64,000 bases of DNA from Silene conica (GCA_029255685.2 CM055312.2:8518649-8582648); one strand, 5' to 3'. Counted from the stretch's first letter, positions 23,407 through 37,240 are shown. Made by a program: numbers and translations. Notes: a model not told the origin generated them from the sequence alone.

Positions 23407-26400
23407 TCTATAAAATCTTATTAAAAGGCTAAGCTAAAACACCAATTAAAATCCACATCATCCGTAAATTAATGCCACGTCAGATTACAAAAAGCCACCT
23501 TGCAATATCTAAAATCCACGTCTACATCAAAAATTTATAAAACTATGTAAGAAAATAATGTGACGTGACATATTTTTAATGTGACATAGCGTATTAATGT
23601 GACATGGTTATCAATTTATTATTAAATGACATTAATTTAAATATTTATCTATAAAGTAATTTAATTTAATTAATTTAATTCACTTATTTATAATATTAAA
23701 GGATATTATATTAATATTAAAAATATTTTGGATATTAAATATATAGTTTTTCCAAAATTAATGTAACCCTCACAAATTTACATCAAAATTTCATAATTTA
23801 TACTCTCTCTGAGTCTGAGTGATTGTTCCTTTTGCTTTATGCACAAGAAATAAGAAAATGATTCTAAACCACACAAAACACCCTACCCCACATTGAATTG
23901 ATTTTAGACCACAAAAAAGTTACTAAAAAAGGAAATAGGAACAATCACGAAACTCGCATGAAAAAGGAAACAGGAACAATCATACAGACTCGGAGGGAGT
24001 AATTAATATTGACATTTTAGTTGATTTTTTTTGTAATAAAACATGTTGATAAATTTCATAATTCATAATTAAAATTTACATTATAATTGAAATTTTTTTA
24101 GTAGAACATGTTAATAATTAATTAAAGCTCTTCATATTATTTAACCCCCGCCATTTTTATTAACATTTTTCCTATTTAATGATTTTTTTAATTAAACATG
24201 CTATTAAATTGATTAAAACTCTTCATAATACTTAACACCCGCCGAATTAATTAAAGTTTTTCATATTTAATTAATTTTGTAATATAATATGTTAATAAAT
24301 TGATTAATATTTTTCTATACTATATAGTTAAAGGGTAACTTAACACATTTAATTTTTAGCTATGTAGCATTATCATAATTAAATTCTATAAGCATTTAAT
24401 TTAATTCCACATATCATAACATTTAATTTAATTCCATATGGCGTTTCATACCCATTAATTTCAATTTATTTTATTTGATTATTTAATTTAATAATTTATA
24501 CTATTGAAATAAAAGGATAGTTTAGAATATTAATATTTTGATTTCATATGGCATTTTAACACCTCATTAATATCTATTCATTTTTCTTGATTATTTAATT
24601 ATATTTAAAATATAACATAAATGTAAAAATAATTGTCTCTCTAAATATATAATTAAATATAATTAAAAATAACTTAAACTATTTACCATCATTCACATAT
24701 CATATTATTATTTCATAAGATAACTTCTTAAGCCACCCCCATCCAAAGTATATACTTTGAAAAAGGAATAAATAATAGTAATAATAATTAAACAAACTTT
24801 TTAAATTCTATTTCTCTTTGCTGCATATTTATGTTTATATAAGATTTAATAATAATGAGAAATATATAAATCTAATTAAAAGGCAAGCCAAACTTTTTGT
24901 TATGATCCACATGTCACCCACATATCATATTTTAATTTCATAAAATAAAATCTTAAATTAGGCTCATGTAAAGTGTATTTTGTAGAAAAAATAAAAAAAA
25001 CTAACAATAATCTTATCTACAAATGTAATTAAAAGGTAAGTCAAACTATCATTATCATCCACAAGTCATATTTTAATTTCATAATATAAAATCTGAAACC
25101 ACTCTCATGTAAAGTTGATTTTATAAAAACAAAAATATAATAATTATAAACAAACCTTATACATTCTATTTGTCACTATTGGCCCATATTTATGTCTATA
25201 TTAAATTTAATAATAATAAAAAAATAATGTTCAAAATTCATTAACATTAATTGATATTTATATCTATATTAAATTTGATACTATTTAAGAAGAGGATGCT
25301 CAAAAGTCATAAAACGCATCCTCAATTATTTATATATTTTTGTTGGAAGGCAAAATTTGTAAGCCAAATTTTTTGCTATTTTTATCGTTAGTGAAATTAT
25401 ATGTATCACTTATTTTTCTTATCATTCTATACACATCAAGTTAATTGTATTAAGGTTTTAAATTATTAGCTAATTTGTTTATTTTTTTTTATGTAACTTA
25501 CATTGAGTTATGAAATGTTTGTCAAATTTCAATTTCATTGTATGTATTTGTTTTATTCTCATTAAGGGGTTAAATCAAGATTTGTGGTGTTTGAGTCTTT
25601 AAAGTAAATATAGCTACATCTCTATGACTTGATTCTCATTCTCTATTTCTTTCACTATTTACGAGGATAATTAAGTTTATAATGATGGTATTGCATAAAA
25701 CAAATTTCACTATTGTTGGTTATTTTGCAATAATTATTGAGTTATTTTTGTTTGTATAAAGATAGACGATTTGTTGGAGAAACAACATGACTACATCAAA
25801 AAGTAAAATACAAAGATTGCTTAACCAATTATAAATTATAAATTAACTACAACACTAACGACATTAATATGAAAGATTGATAGTTTTTTGTTATTTTTTT
25901 CACATGTATTTTGGTATTGTTGTGTTTTTCTCCCATCATTTGCCTTTGAAAAAATAACACTCTTCACCTACCGATTTATTTGATTTTTCCGACTCTGCTC
26001 TTTATATTAACATGTCAATGTACTATTAATAATTTCAATACACGTACGTTCCATCATGAATTATTCATGAGGTGATATGCGTGTTTGATATTTTATAAAT
26101 CCAATTATTATAAACACTAAAAACATTACACTGTGAAATAAAGTTGTTGCTTTAAAATTCTTAATTCTGCAATTTATTGTTGTATTAGCTTCAATTTTAG
26201 GGAAGTATGAAATGTTTGTTTTGTCATAACATTTCTACTCGTGTGTTTAATGTTATTTTCAAAATTGTTGATGAAATTTTAATATCTAATTTGCGAGGGT
26301 GCTCTATCTTCGGGATCTTTGTTTGCTAATATAGTTTTCTATAATTTCATCATATGAATACCTATATTATTAATTTATTTTAACTTACATTGAGTTACTT

Positions 26401-26791
26401 TAATTTTACACGGTATTTTAGTATCCACTATACATCACTTTAATTTCTACTACGTCTGTTCTTTTTTAATTGCCATTACTCACTTCTCTCTTCAATATCT
26501 CTCAAAATATATAACTAAATATATTGAAATGTTACTCACTTCTCTCTTCAATATCTCTCAAAATATATAACTAAATATATTGAAATGTATACTTATATTA
26601 AAGCTCTCTTAGTAAAGAATTTTGTGGTGTGATTAATAAATTGTTGACAAAAGACTAATTAGCTTTATATAACCCTAAAAACATGACAACCTAAGTTGAG
26701 TTGATCTTAGTATATTATGATATTAAATCACTAAAATATCACATTAATTAGAAATTGAACATTCCGTGAATTTCACGGGTCATAAAACTAG
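23407..26791 (+). mobile_element. Probable Helitron, possibly with nested copies
   Basis: The 3' end shows the hairpin CCGTGAATTTCACGG (26764-26778), a 9-nt spacer, and CTAG (26788-26791) followed by T. The 5' candidate TCTATAAAATCTTATTAAAAGG at 23407 is preceded by A. Similar starts lie inside (for example TCTATACTATATAG near 24313, and further TTAAAAGG-containing copies near 24880 and 25030). The true partner end is therefore ambiguous, and the segment may be nested or rearranged. No Rep/helicase ORF. The interior is extremely AT-rich. Confidence 0.5.
23803..23999. mobile_element. Stowaway-like MITE (Tc1/mariner type)
   Basis: The 5' arm CTCTCTCTGAGTCTGAG is inverted to the 3' arm ACAGACTCGGAGGGAG, with TA on both sides (23801-23802 and 24000-24001). 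Internal GGAACAATC words also pair with GATTGTTCC. It is about 197 bp and non-coding. Confidence 0.8.
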
Positions 26792-27203
26792 TTCTAAAGT
26801 TATTAACCTTTTAACGGAAATTTTTGGAGTCTTATATAGCAAAAGCATAAAAAAAAATCATTAATTCCAAATCCCAAATTGAAAGTATAAGACTAAGGGT
26901 CAAGGGACTAACCTCTTAATAACAAATCCTATTAAAATTCAAGCAGTCAAATATCAAGTATTTGATTTTGATAACAGAATGTATATGCTCGGATATAATT
27001 ATTTAAATAAAGCGATTCTTTAAATAAATACGTATGTTTATATTAACGTAAACGGTATTACACAAGTGATTGAGCACCAACCATTGTCTTAAAGTTTTAT
27101 TGAAATGATTTTCTGATAGCATGAATAAAAGATTCACGGGTTCAAATCATGAAAATTTCCAAAATTTCAAAAATGGAATTGGAAGCAAGTTCCCAAGCTA
27201 AAC
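26792..27203. other. Intergenic spacer, no feature recognised
   Basis: AT-rich sequence between the Helitron end and the Mutator-like MITE. No ORF or repeat worth naming. Confidence 0.5.
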
Positions 27204-28070
27204 GGCCAAATTGACAAATTGGTAAAAAATTAAGGCTTAATGTACAAATTGGTAAAAAAAAAGGTTTATCTTTAAACAAATTGGTAAATAAAGATGAGTG
27301 GTTGGACAAATACACCAAAAAATTGACCATTTGAGTGCTTAAGTGAACTTTTTCCTCATTAATTATTAAAAGTAACTAATAAAGTTAATTTCATCCCAAA
27401 TAAATTTAAAAAATCACAATTAAGAATAAATTTACTTATTGAAATAAACTCAGCCACAAACATTTTTTTTAATACTTTAGTCTAGTGCAAATTAGAATCA
27501 TGGAGGACTAGACATGTTAAAACGGGTTTGTATATTGGATTTGAGTTAAATCAATATAAATTGGTCAAAATATGGTCGTAAATACAAGTTAAACCAAAAT
27601 AAATATCGAGTTTATTTTGTGAAATGAAGTCAAGTCATGATTAATATTGGTCAAAATGTATTTTTAATAATTTGTTTCCTTTAAATTTAGATATTTTACG
27701 CAGTAAAGATTGGACAAGTATTTAACTCAAAAGTTCTGTGCGATTTTAAGTCATTTTAGGTCAAGGAGTTCGATTAAGTGGCTCACGATCTCGAAAAAAA
27801 ATTAAAGTTGTACTAAGTCGCATTTATATTTTGAGTTAGTTCTTAACAGTTTACGAAAAATAATGCATTTTGCGAAGAAAGGGGCGGTGTGATGCGTAGT
27901 ACGAAAGACAAATGATTAAGAAATTAACTTTTGTAAGCATCTCGAGTGAATACTTTTTTGGTGTATTTGTCCAACTACTTATATTTTTTTACCAATTTGT
28001 TCAAACAAGAACTTTTTTTTACCAAATTATCCATTACCCCTTAGTTTTTTACCAAATTGTCAATTTGGCC
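27204..28070. mobile_element. Mutator-like MITE, 867 bp, with 10-bp target duplication
   Basis: The terminal inverted repeats begin GGCCAAATTGAC on both strands and can be followed for about 165 bp. The flanks carry the perfect 10-bp direct repeat CAAGCTAAAC (27194-27203 and 28071-28080), the size produced by Mutator-superfamily transposases. Each arm contains three copies of an AATTGGTAAAAAA word. No transposase is present, so mobility would depend on a MULE elsewhere. Confidence 0.85.
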
Positions 28071-28080
28071 CAAGCTAAAC

Positions 28081-31000
28081 TATTCAACTTGCTCTAATAG
28101 GGTTCACTTTACAAATAAGACAGTTTTACCCGATTGTTATTGTCGCCTTTGGAAAAAAACGTGGTCATAACTTTTATAGGAGGACATATATAGTCTCCTA
28201 GTTAATGGAAGTTGATTAAAGAAAGGCTAGTCGCTATGGGTTACAATGTTACATACATTAACAGTGCAAGTGAAGAGAATGTGGAAACATAGAACGACAA
28301 ATGTACCTGATAAAGCACATTATAGGCCATTTTTGCCTAATCACAACACAACCTTCAAATGCTAATGCATACTTAAAGTTGATAATTATAGAATAGCATT
28401 CATCAGAGTTTTTGAAAACATAAAAATTCTTAATTATCACACAAATAGTTTTATCAAAAACGAATCCAAAGCCTATGTATATGCATCGGGGGCGGATCCA
28501 AAGGGGCCGGATCAGGGACGAAGCTCGGCAAAAAATTGTACCTGGGTCGATTTTTATTTTATGGATATATATATACTCATTATTTACTAGGGAGACCTCA
28601 AACCAATATGTCAATGTCTATGATAAATTAAAAATTGGAATAAAATCGTATAATACTACTTTGACGAAATAACTATTGTTGACCAAAAAAAGATAATGAC
28701 AATCTAAACAAATGAAAAAAATTGTTAAAAAACTCAAAAAATTAAAAATAAATCACAATGATAGTCTTCAATCCTCGAACCCATGACCTCTTGCACCTAG
28801 ACTAACTTAGTATCTTAGTTATTACCACTATGCTAGTATGATTTATTGATTATTGTACTAGTCATTTAATACTTGTTCTTAAAATGCTACCACGGCCGGC
28901 CCAGGCGTAGGTTCGTCATTGGGCCGGATGGGCAGTTTCCCACATGAAATTTCAGGAATAATTTTTTACAAGTATCTATAATAGATAGTAAATTATCATG
29001 TCGTAAACTCATAGCTGATAAAAGTGTATAGTGTGATTTATGAGGTACAAGGTTCGATTTTTGATAGCACTTAAGTAATTTGTTACTTTTTTATTAAAAA
29101 ATTGTTTGAAATGAGATTTGAATTCCTAACCTTTATGTAATTTACCAAAAACTAAACCATTGAGCCCCTTTCATTTATGATTATTTTAGGTAAAATTTAT
29201 TATATTCTATATAGGAGATACAATATTATTTTTACATATACTTAGAATTTGAATTATTTTAAAAAAAAAATCATCTTTTTGAAAAACATATGTTTATGAC
29301 CAATTAGTTTTCATTTTTTTACTTATATAATGACTAATTTAGGAAAAAAAATTCCAAAATACTAGTATAAAATAATATTGTCTTAGATGTGTCTAAATAA
29401 CCTGTAAAAAAAATTGTGCCCCCTAGCACTAAATTCCTGGGTCTATCACTAAGATGCATAGTGCATACTACCTATTTTGCACACATATATAATCAGTATT
29501 AAAGATCTGATTTTAACTTGACACGGTGTAAAATTTCAGTGGGAACGAATGTTGTAAACTTGAAAAGAAAATTAGAAAATTTTAACTAATTTTTTTTAAA
29601 GTTTCTAATATTTAGCTAGAGCCTTTCTAGCCACTCCCTCCTACCCGCCACAACTCATAACCTAAAATAGGTAATTATTTTGGATTTTTTAAAGATTTGT
29701 TACATTTTCTTTACATATTGTACAAAACATATTAGGTAGTTATTTGCAAAATAATTCTACTAGATATAAAGTATAAATCTGCAAGTTAATTTTATTTAAA
29801 ATGATTATACTAGATACGGAGTAGTTACATATATTTTATTTAACTAGTTAATCATTGAACAAGACTGTTTGGTAACGTTACGTGACTCTTTTATTAATTA
29901 GACATATATTTGCTACGATTATAAAAGAGTATGATTATTTTTACATATAAAACGACCACCCCATTTTTAATTTGTTTCCCAATAATTATTGATAAACCAA
30001 TAAAAAGAATGTAATATGGGACCAAATAATGACTTAATTAACATAAAAGGAGTGAAGACGAAGGATGACGTAAAAATGATTAAAAGGGGGCAAAATGTGG
30101 GACAAATCCATGAAGTAATGTTTGATTATGTGTCCTACCTAAGTTTCACTACGTGCTAATAACTTTTCCATGTCCCTTGGTTTGGCTTGGCTTAGTGTCT
30201 AAGTTATTTTTTATTAGTGCAAACCTCGCATTATTACCTTTCAAATAAAGTGCTTACTCTAAGATTCTGCTCGATTTTTTTAGTACTATTTTTTTTAAAT
30301 GTTTTCTCCTTGAAAAAGTTGGTAAGGTAATGCCATTTTTAAGCATTTTGCATGTTGGGTTAGTTCACAAATTCTCATTTTTGACTGACAATATCGGTAA
30401 CTTACAAAGGATTAATTAAAATCCGTTTAAGTAGATAAAGAGTTTACATTGAAATTTAGTTATTTAATTCGTTCTTTTGTTTGTGTTATTTGAATGTGTA
30501 TTTTCAAATAATTAACATAGGAAAAAAGTTTGATATATATACGGAATACTTTGTAAATTAGTTTAATTTGTGACGCGAAAATACCCACTAAAGTATTAAC
30601 ATATAAACTTTAATAAGCAAACTATATTTTAATAAGATAATACTTGATTACTCGATCATACATATGATAACTTGAGTAATATTAGAAAAACTCAGTTTAA
30701 TAAATTTGATTTTTGGTGACTCGAGCAAGAAGATTAACGAAAGATAGGTAAGACTTTATTCTTTGCAGTTGGAAAGAGCTAGCCAGATGCATCAGATAAT
30801 TGGAACTAACCTGATTAAAGTACATTTAATAGAGCTAACGTAATAGTTAATGTGAGTAAAATTGAGTTGAACATGATAATGGAATTGAGTTGATCTGAAC
30901 AGATCTAAATGGACTAAAGTGAACCGAAATGAACTAAAATTAAGACAGAAAAATCGGACCTTACCTAATCAATTATGTTGCTTGTAATTGACCCAACATA

Positions 31001-32763
31001 ATTAAAGAAAAAAGATTGGTCTAAAGATTGGGAAAGGATTTGAAATAATAATAATGTGATAGGAAAGGCTAAAAGTTTAAAATTATTGGAGGGGTCCAAA
31101 ACTCGAGTATAACTTGCATGCATGGCGCAATCGAATTAACCCAACACATCTATATCTTTCCGCACTATATCACTATATGTATTAGACTTGTTGGTACATA
31201 ATGTTCATATTATTAATATTATACATGACAAAGTATATAATCAATCCAACATGGTAGATTAGATTATGTATTTGTATAATCAATGGATGATCTTGCCCTA
31301 CTAATAATCAATTTGATAGAATGCCAAATGTGGATGGTCGGTTGATTGTCCAAATGGAAAAAGTTTTAAGAATTTCGGTTTAAATTATATTACGATAATT
31401 GATTCTTTATTGAACATATATAAATCACCTGAACTAGCTTGAAGTTTCCAATGACTATAATATACGTAAATTTTAATAAGTTTCTTACCTAACTCTTGTA
31501 AGTAAATAAGAATTTTTTTTTAGTGAATTACATATTCTGTTTCCAGTCAAGTAATGGTGGTGTCAATTCGTGTGACTTTTGCAAAAGGTTATCTAAGCAT
31601 CGCGAATTTGAACTTTGAAATATGTTTTTGAAGTAAATCAGGGTATTTTACAGTCAACAATAGTGCATAAATGTGATTATCGGACATCAGTGGTTATGAG
31701 TTGTTACACTTGTGGTTAACATCGTAGCCAAATTCCATTTTATGGATAGACAGATTCATTAACGACTTAGAATCTTAACAAAAACTATTAAAGAAGATAA
31801 GTAACATGTCTTAATCACACAAAAACAGAAATGAGAGAAAGTGATAAAAGGTATCAATTTACTGGACTCCAAAAACCACATAACAAAGTTAGAAATGAAA
31901 ACGACATTCTCGAAAAAGATTTAAATTAATTAGGTAGTATAAAACCAAAAATATTCTACTTTTGGAGAAGAATTTTGTGAGTGTATTCTTTCCGCTATAA
32001 AATGACCGTCTTAATTTAGTGGAATAGTATTATTACAGTTAAAAAACTTGAACTTTATTAATTTAATTGTGCTAGAGTTTCTCAATTCCCACTATGTCAC
32101 GCACGATAATAAAATATAGAAGAGGGGAGTACATTTTTAGTAAATTGTCATTATTGTAATGTATTGAATTGTTCTTAATATAAGTTCCATATAGTATACA
32201 ATTGACTCATATATTTACCAGCATGTTTCATACGATCCCGCCACCCGAGTTATAAATTGACTTGATTAACATGACTCATAAGTGAACCAAACCTAATCCT
32301 AATATAGTCACAACCCGATATGAACATACCCGACGGACCCGATTGCCATTTCCATAAACAAATATTGATATACTAGTATAATTTAACTCGATATAACTAA
32401 TACCCTCCATCGTCAGTTAGGAATCTTATTTCCTCCACAAAAAGAACAAAAAGAATCTTATTTCCTAACACAAAAAGAACAAAAAAAACAGTGATTTAGT
32501 GAAAATAGGAAAGCAGAAAGATGAGAGGAGAAGTCGATCGATGATGTTTGACAGAATTATTGAGAATAGCTGCAGTATAGTATAGTTGTAGTTAAAGATG
32601 AAGGAATATGCTTCAAGCTGGCTACTAATTTCCCACGTTAATCCATTATTAGTCTTTCATGCTCTCTCCTTTGTCGACCACCATAATTGGCTAACGCCCA
32701 ATTAACACAAGATGATCAAAAAGAGTTGATGCCCGATCAATTTATATTATTTTGTCTTTAAAT
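28081..32763. other. AT-rich intergenic region with repeat remnants
   Basis: No ORF above 118 codons and no domain recognised. Recognisable pieces are a repeat end at 29340-29455 and degenerate GAATTGAGTTGA-type sequence near 30850-30930, similar in style to the arms of the 2880-3892 element. The rest gives no signal. Confidence 0.5.
29340..29455 (-). repeat. End of a dispersed transposon-like repeat
   Basis: The reverse complement aligns with 39785-39905 for about 115 bp, sharing AGGGGGCACAATTTTTTT, CACATCTAAGACAATA and TTTCCTAAATTAGTCAT. The common outer edge (GGCGGACCC / ATAGACCC) looks like a transposon terminus. A related GGGGGCGGATCC sequence near 28486 may be its other end, but that is not established. 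Confidence 0.6.
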
Positions 32764-33245
32764 TGTTATTATATTAGGATATTGGGGCTATACTTGGCCA
32801 ATCTATCATTAAGTTTAATTATCTAGGGTTTTTGTATGTGACGATGTATTATAAATACGTCGTCAATACATATCAATGTAATCAACGACCAAAACTCAAT
32901 AATACAATTCGTATGTTATTATAAATATTCCTATTACGCTCCCTCACTTAACTTGAAAAGTGGTTAGTTTGCACAGGCGCCCCCATACCGTGTGCTGGAT
33001 TTCTACTTCGTGGTTTTTGAGAAGTTTTGAGGTTGCCAAGATTCGAACCCGTGACCTTCGGTCACACTAGCTCTAATACCATGATAGAATTATAAAGAGA
33101 GAATAACATATGAATTGTATTATTGAGTTTTGGTTGTTTCTTACATTGATATGTGACGACTAAAACCCTAGATGATTAAACCTAACGATAGATGGGCCAA
33201 GTATAGGCCCAATATCCTAATATATTATTATTATTATTATTATTA
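32764..33245 (-). mobile_element. TRIM-like element with inverted terminal repeats
   Basis: A repeat of about 165 bp occurs once forward (32764 to about 32935) and once reversed (about 33090-33235). Shared words are TTAGGATATTGG, ATCTAGGGTTTT and ACTCAATAATACAATTC. Next to the right copy the minus strand reads TGGTATTAGAGC, a primer-site-like sequence, then ACGGGTTCGAATC (which also resembles a pol III box B). Before the left copy it reads AAGTGAGGGAGCG, like a polypurine tract. This is TRIM architecture except that the two terminal repeats face each other. A tRNA-derived SINE core is the alternative. Confidence 0.5.
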
Positions 33246-33271
33246 TAACCCGGGAGACTTTTATAGATAAG

Positions 33272-34236
33272 TGTTGAAGCTAGTGTCCTCAACAGTTATT
33301 AGTGCGACAACACGGATAAATCTCTCAAAGGAACACAGGGTATATTTTGTGTTTTAGCCAGTTGATTCACGTTTATCAATAACGGTTGGCTTGCTAGAAA
33401 GTTTGACGTTATTGTCATACAGATGGCGGTAATCAACTGGTCCCTAAGAGTCACACCTAAAGGATGGAATCTGAGAGATATGATTAATTAGATGAAAATG
33501 TAATCATATTGATACCCTATATGACTAAACAGTTCGTCAATGTAATGATGACATAATTATTTAATACTGATTAAATAATATTAGCTAAGATGAATTAAAA
33601 TGTTAATTCGTAATTAAATATAAAATGTTATATTTAATTATGTGTAATGAAATTATTTAATAAAGATTAAATGATTTAATTAAATATAAAAGGTTATATT
33701 TAATTAGTGGATTATAAATATAAGATATTTATAAGATAAAACATTACACAAGAGAGATATAACCGATTCTATAAAGATAGAATTTCGGTCTGAGCAATTA
33801 TTAAGTTGTTCAGTTGTTGTGAAGTGATGTAGGTAGAACCAAATACTGATTTGGGGAATTCTAGTTGATGTCTAATAGCAAGGTTGTTTGCAACTATAAA
33901 TAAGACATTCACTCTGCACTTAAGGAGCATGAGTTACACGACTACTTCCCTCCTCTCCCTCTCTAGCTTTCATCTTACACAAAATTAAAGGTAATTTTGC
34001 AATTTCTAGCTCAGGAAAGGGTATTTCTCAGGACATCTTGGGTGCAACGATTAGGAGGATATCTGTTTTGATATCTGATTTGATATCTGATCTTAGGCTT
34101 TTGCAAGGACAGAAGGTTAATTCGTGATCTCAATCTTTGTATCTTGTTCTTCGTTTATGACTATAAATCATACATTATAAATTTGTTATAATCCTACATA
34201 TAAAGAATTGGGAATATATACAAATATTTTCCCACA
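33272..34236 (+). repeat. Copia 5' LTR, 965 bp
   Basis: Starts TGTTGAAGCTAG and ends TTTTCCCACA. The first 200 bp (CGTTTATCAATAACGGTTGG, GACGTTATTGTCATAC) match the minus-strand LTR at 18162-17162, proving kinship. Confidence 0.93.
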
Positions 34237-34238
34237 AG

Positions 34239-34250
34239 TGGTATCAGAGC
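34239..34250 (+). promoter_or_regulatory. Copia primer binding site
   Basis: TGGTATCAGAGC two bases after the LTR, complementary to the 3' end of initiator tRNA-Met. Confidence 0.95.
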
Positions 34251-36121
34251 GTTAGGTTTACGAAATTTATTTTTGTATGATTTTCATAAACGTTTTGAGA
34301 AGGAAAAAAAAAACAGTCATCGCAATTTTCTTAGCCGAGACTTTTTTTTGTGTTTTTCGTTTTCCTTTTTGATTTATTATTGTTGTTATATTAATCACTT
34401 AAGATGACAAAATAATAAATTTGTTGATGTTTTAACTTAATAAGGATTGAGTTAAAACGTAAAAGGGAATCATCTTGTATGTTCTTGAATGAAATAATTT
34501 GCTAAATAATCGATCCCAGGATAATTTTGATATTCGTCTTAAAAGGTTAATTTGAATTATTAAGATTATATCAATGTCTAATAAGCATTAGATTTTGAAT
34601 GTTATCGATCTTGTATTTTAGCAACCTGACATTATTTTTCAAAAAAAAAAAAAAAAAAAAAAACGCCGTACTGTTCACGCGAAAAAAAAAATTTGAGCAG
34701 AATATTTTTTTTTTTCAGAGCAACCTGTTTTTTTTTTGTTTTTTTTTTTCCGGCTGATTTTTACGGGTTGTTTTCATCTTGTTTTTTTTCCTTGTTATGC
34801 ATTATAAGGATAATGTATACATGTTGGTGTGAAAAACTTCACAAGTTTTGATACCCAATTATTTTAAAAAGGTTTAAAATAATCTTGGATTAATTCATAT
34901 TATACGATAATATGAATATGTTTTGTTTGCTTAATATTATGTGATTAATTACAGAATTATCACATAATTTAAGTCATTAAATGGTGGTTTGGGTAAATTA
35001 CTCTACATAATTACGGAATTATGTCTTGAAAGATTAATTTAATTAGTATGATGCATTATTATATATTTTATATATTATTGTTGAATGGATGAATGAATTT
35101 ATTTACGTTTTTGCAATCAGTTGTAATTTGTAATACTTAGTGTGCTCTTAGTAAATTATGTTTTCGTAATGAAGGAAACGTAATTTGTGATGTATTTATG
35201 AGATCTCGAATCTCCCTTGTGTAATATTTTTTTTACGTTTTTGGGAATTAGAATGTAATAATAGGATTTTATTATGTAATTCATCATCAAATGTAATAAA
35301 GAAGACCAAAACGGAGATTGGATTGCTCACTCCCACTACATCACCAAGAAGGAACATCAAGACAAGACAAGCTTGTAGGATCCATTGCTCAATGGATTCC
35401 AAGTTGTTTTTTTGTTCTTTTTGGTAGGATATGTCACACTAGGACTTGCTTTATTTCCATTTTGTTTTTCATTCACATGTTTGTTTTGCATCATTTTTCC
35501 GCTAAACCAAACCACCTGAATTGCATGAAATATGACTCATATAGTATGTATGCTAGTCTGTGTCGACTAACAGATGTCACACGTTTTTAAAGCCATCACC
35601 TTAGTTTATTCATTCTCGTATGCTAGATATTTGTTCACTTAAATAAATTAAAATTAAAGATGATGGGATTTTCCTCTATAACCTAAAATTGAGATTAGTC
35701 TTTTATAAGTCAAATTACTATGAATCCCTTTCGTCGCCAGGCATATAGGACCTTACTCTCCATATGACCCCTTCTACGTTGGGTAAGTAGTAGCTGTTGA
35801 CTTATTTTACCTCAACATCATGACCCTCGTACGATCTTGTGGTTATGGTGGACTAAAGATAGAATTTACAGAAATTTATCGACCAAGAATTCTAAATGTA
35901 GAATTAGCCAAGAGGTTGGCTTATCAATTTACTGAAATTGAGTCTTGGGATCGTTTATATAGTTCTTGATGAAGATCAATTATATAAATGCTAAAGTCAT
36001 CGCATTAAACTGTTTTGCTAGACTATTTACAAAACGATGGTATGCTTATTACGAAGTATGTTTTAATTTCTTCTTTACAGTGTAGAATTCACCTAAACAA
36101 AATAATAATACTGCAAATATT
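34251..36121 (+). other. Copia 5' leader
   Basis: Untranslated sequence of about 1.9 kb before gag, with homopolymer runs (A at 34640-34663, several T runs). Unlike the related copy's leader it lacks the GGTCGACCGACC pairs. Short ORFs here carry no domain. Confidence 0.7.
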
Positions 36122-37240
36122 ATGGCTGGTCATAATGATGCCCCTATGCCTAGTGCCACACTAAGAAAAGAATCCTGGCTTAAGACTTTCATGGACCACA
36201 TGAATCAGTCCACGCGACTGAAAAATTATGGGTCCAACTTTGCGGACTGGGAGGCTGCATTACGGAATGCAGTTGTAGCTGATGGTAAGCTCAAGTATTT
36301 AACTGAGCCGTTACCACCTAAGCCAGACCCCACTGCTAGAGCTAACGTATCACAAGCTTATAGTGATTTCGTTATGGAAGCGGGTGCGATAAAGAACGTA
36401 CTCATTTTTGCAATGGAACCCAATTTGCAAAGACGCTTCATTTCCCATGGTGCAAATAAGATTTTCACCACGCTCACAAACGAATTCTCAAAAGCACCGA
36501 GAATCGTTTCATATGAGCACACATGTCGCTTCTTCGATACAAAACTCCAAAAGGGCCAACCAGTTAGCCCACACATTCTCAATATGATTGAGAATGTCGA
36601 GAAATTGGAGTCCCTGAACTGCAAGATCAGTGAGAACGTAATCATTGATCGAATGCTTCATTCACTTCATGATGGTTTTTCCTTATTCAGTGCAAACTAT
36701 TACATGTATGACATGAAGAAAAGTCCTCATGAGCTACACTCCCTTATCGTACAGACCGAGAAGGATCTTAATTTGAGTGGGAGCATGAAGCAAGACGTTC
36801 TCATGATTGCAAAGAAGGGAAAGGGTAAGGGAAAAGCTCAAGCAGAGCTAACAGTAGCTAAGCCTCCTAAATTCAAAAGGGCCGGATTTAAGAGTGGACC
36901 TGGTGAGACAAGTAGCTCACAAGGCAAGACAAAGAGAAAAGATAGTGACATTGAGTGCCACCATTGTCACAAGACTGGGCATTGGAGGCGGAACTGTCCA
37001 GTGTACCGTGAGGACATAAAAACAGGCCGCGCCACTCTTGTTGGTATGTCATCTTATATTCATATGATTGAGATTAACCATGCAAGTTTCGGAACTTGGG
37101 TACTTGATACCGATTGTGGTTCTCATCTGTGTAATCATTTGCAGGGCCTAAAAACATCACACCTCTCGCAAAGGGTGATGTGGACCTACGAGTCGGGAAT
37201 GGAGCAAAAGTTGCTGCTGCTTCCATGGGAACATATGTGA
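36122..37240 (+). pseudogene. Copia gag and start of protease
   Basis: A 372-codon frame. Gag runs from MAGHNDAPMPSATL through FADWEAALRNAV and RRFISHGANKIFTTL to the knuckle CHHCHKTGHWRRNCP. The protease motif then reads LDTDCGSH where the sister copy has LDTGCGSH, so the catalytic Asp-Thr-Gly is altered to Asp-Thr-Asp. Just after NHLQGL the frame slips and the last 29 residues are out of register. This copy preserves the gag region that is deleted in the other element. Gag may still be translatable, but no pol remains. Confidence 0.92.

Noticed and set aside
33040..33085. tRNA gene suggested by GGTTCGAATC-like box B
   Set aside because: No cloverleaf or anticodon arm can be formed. It fits a retroelement primer-site or SINE-like sequence better.
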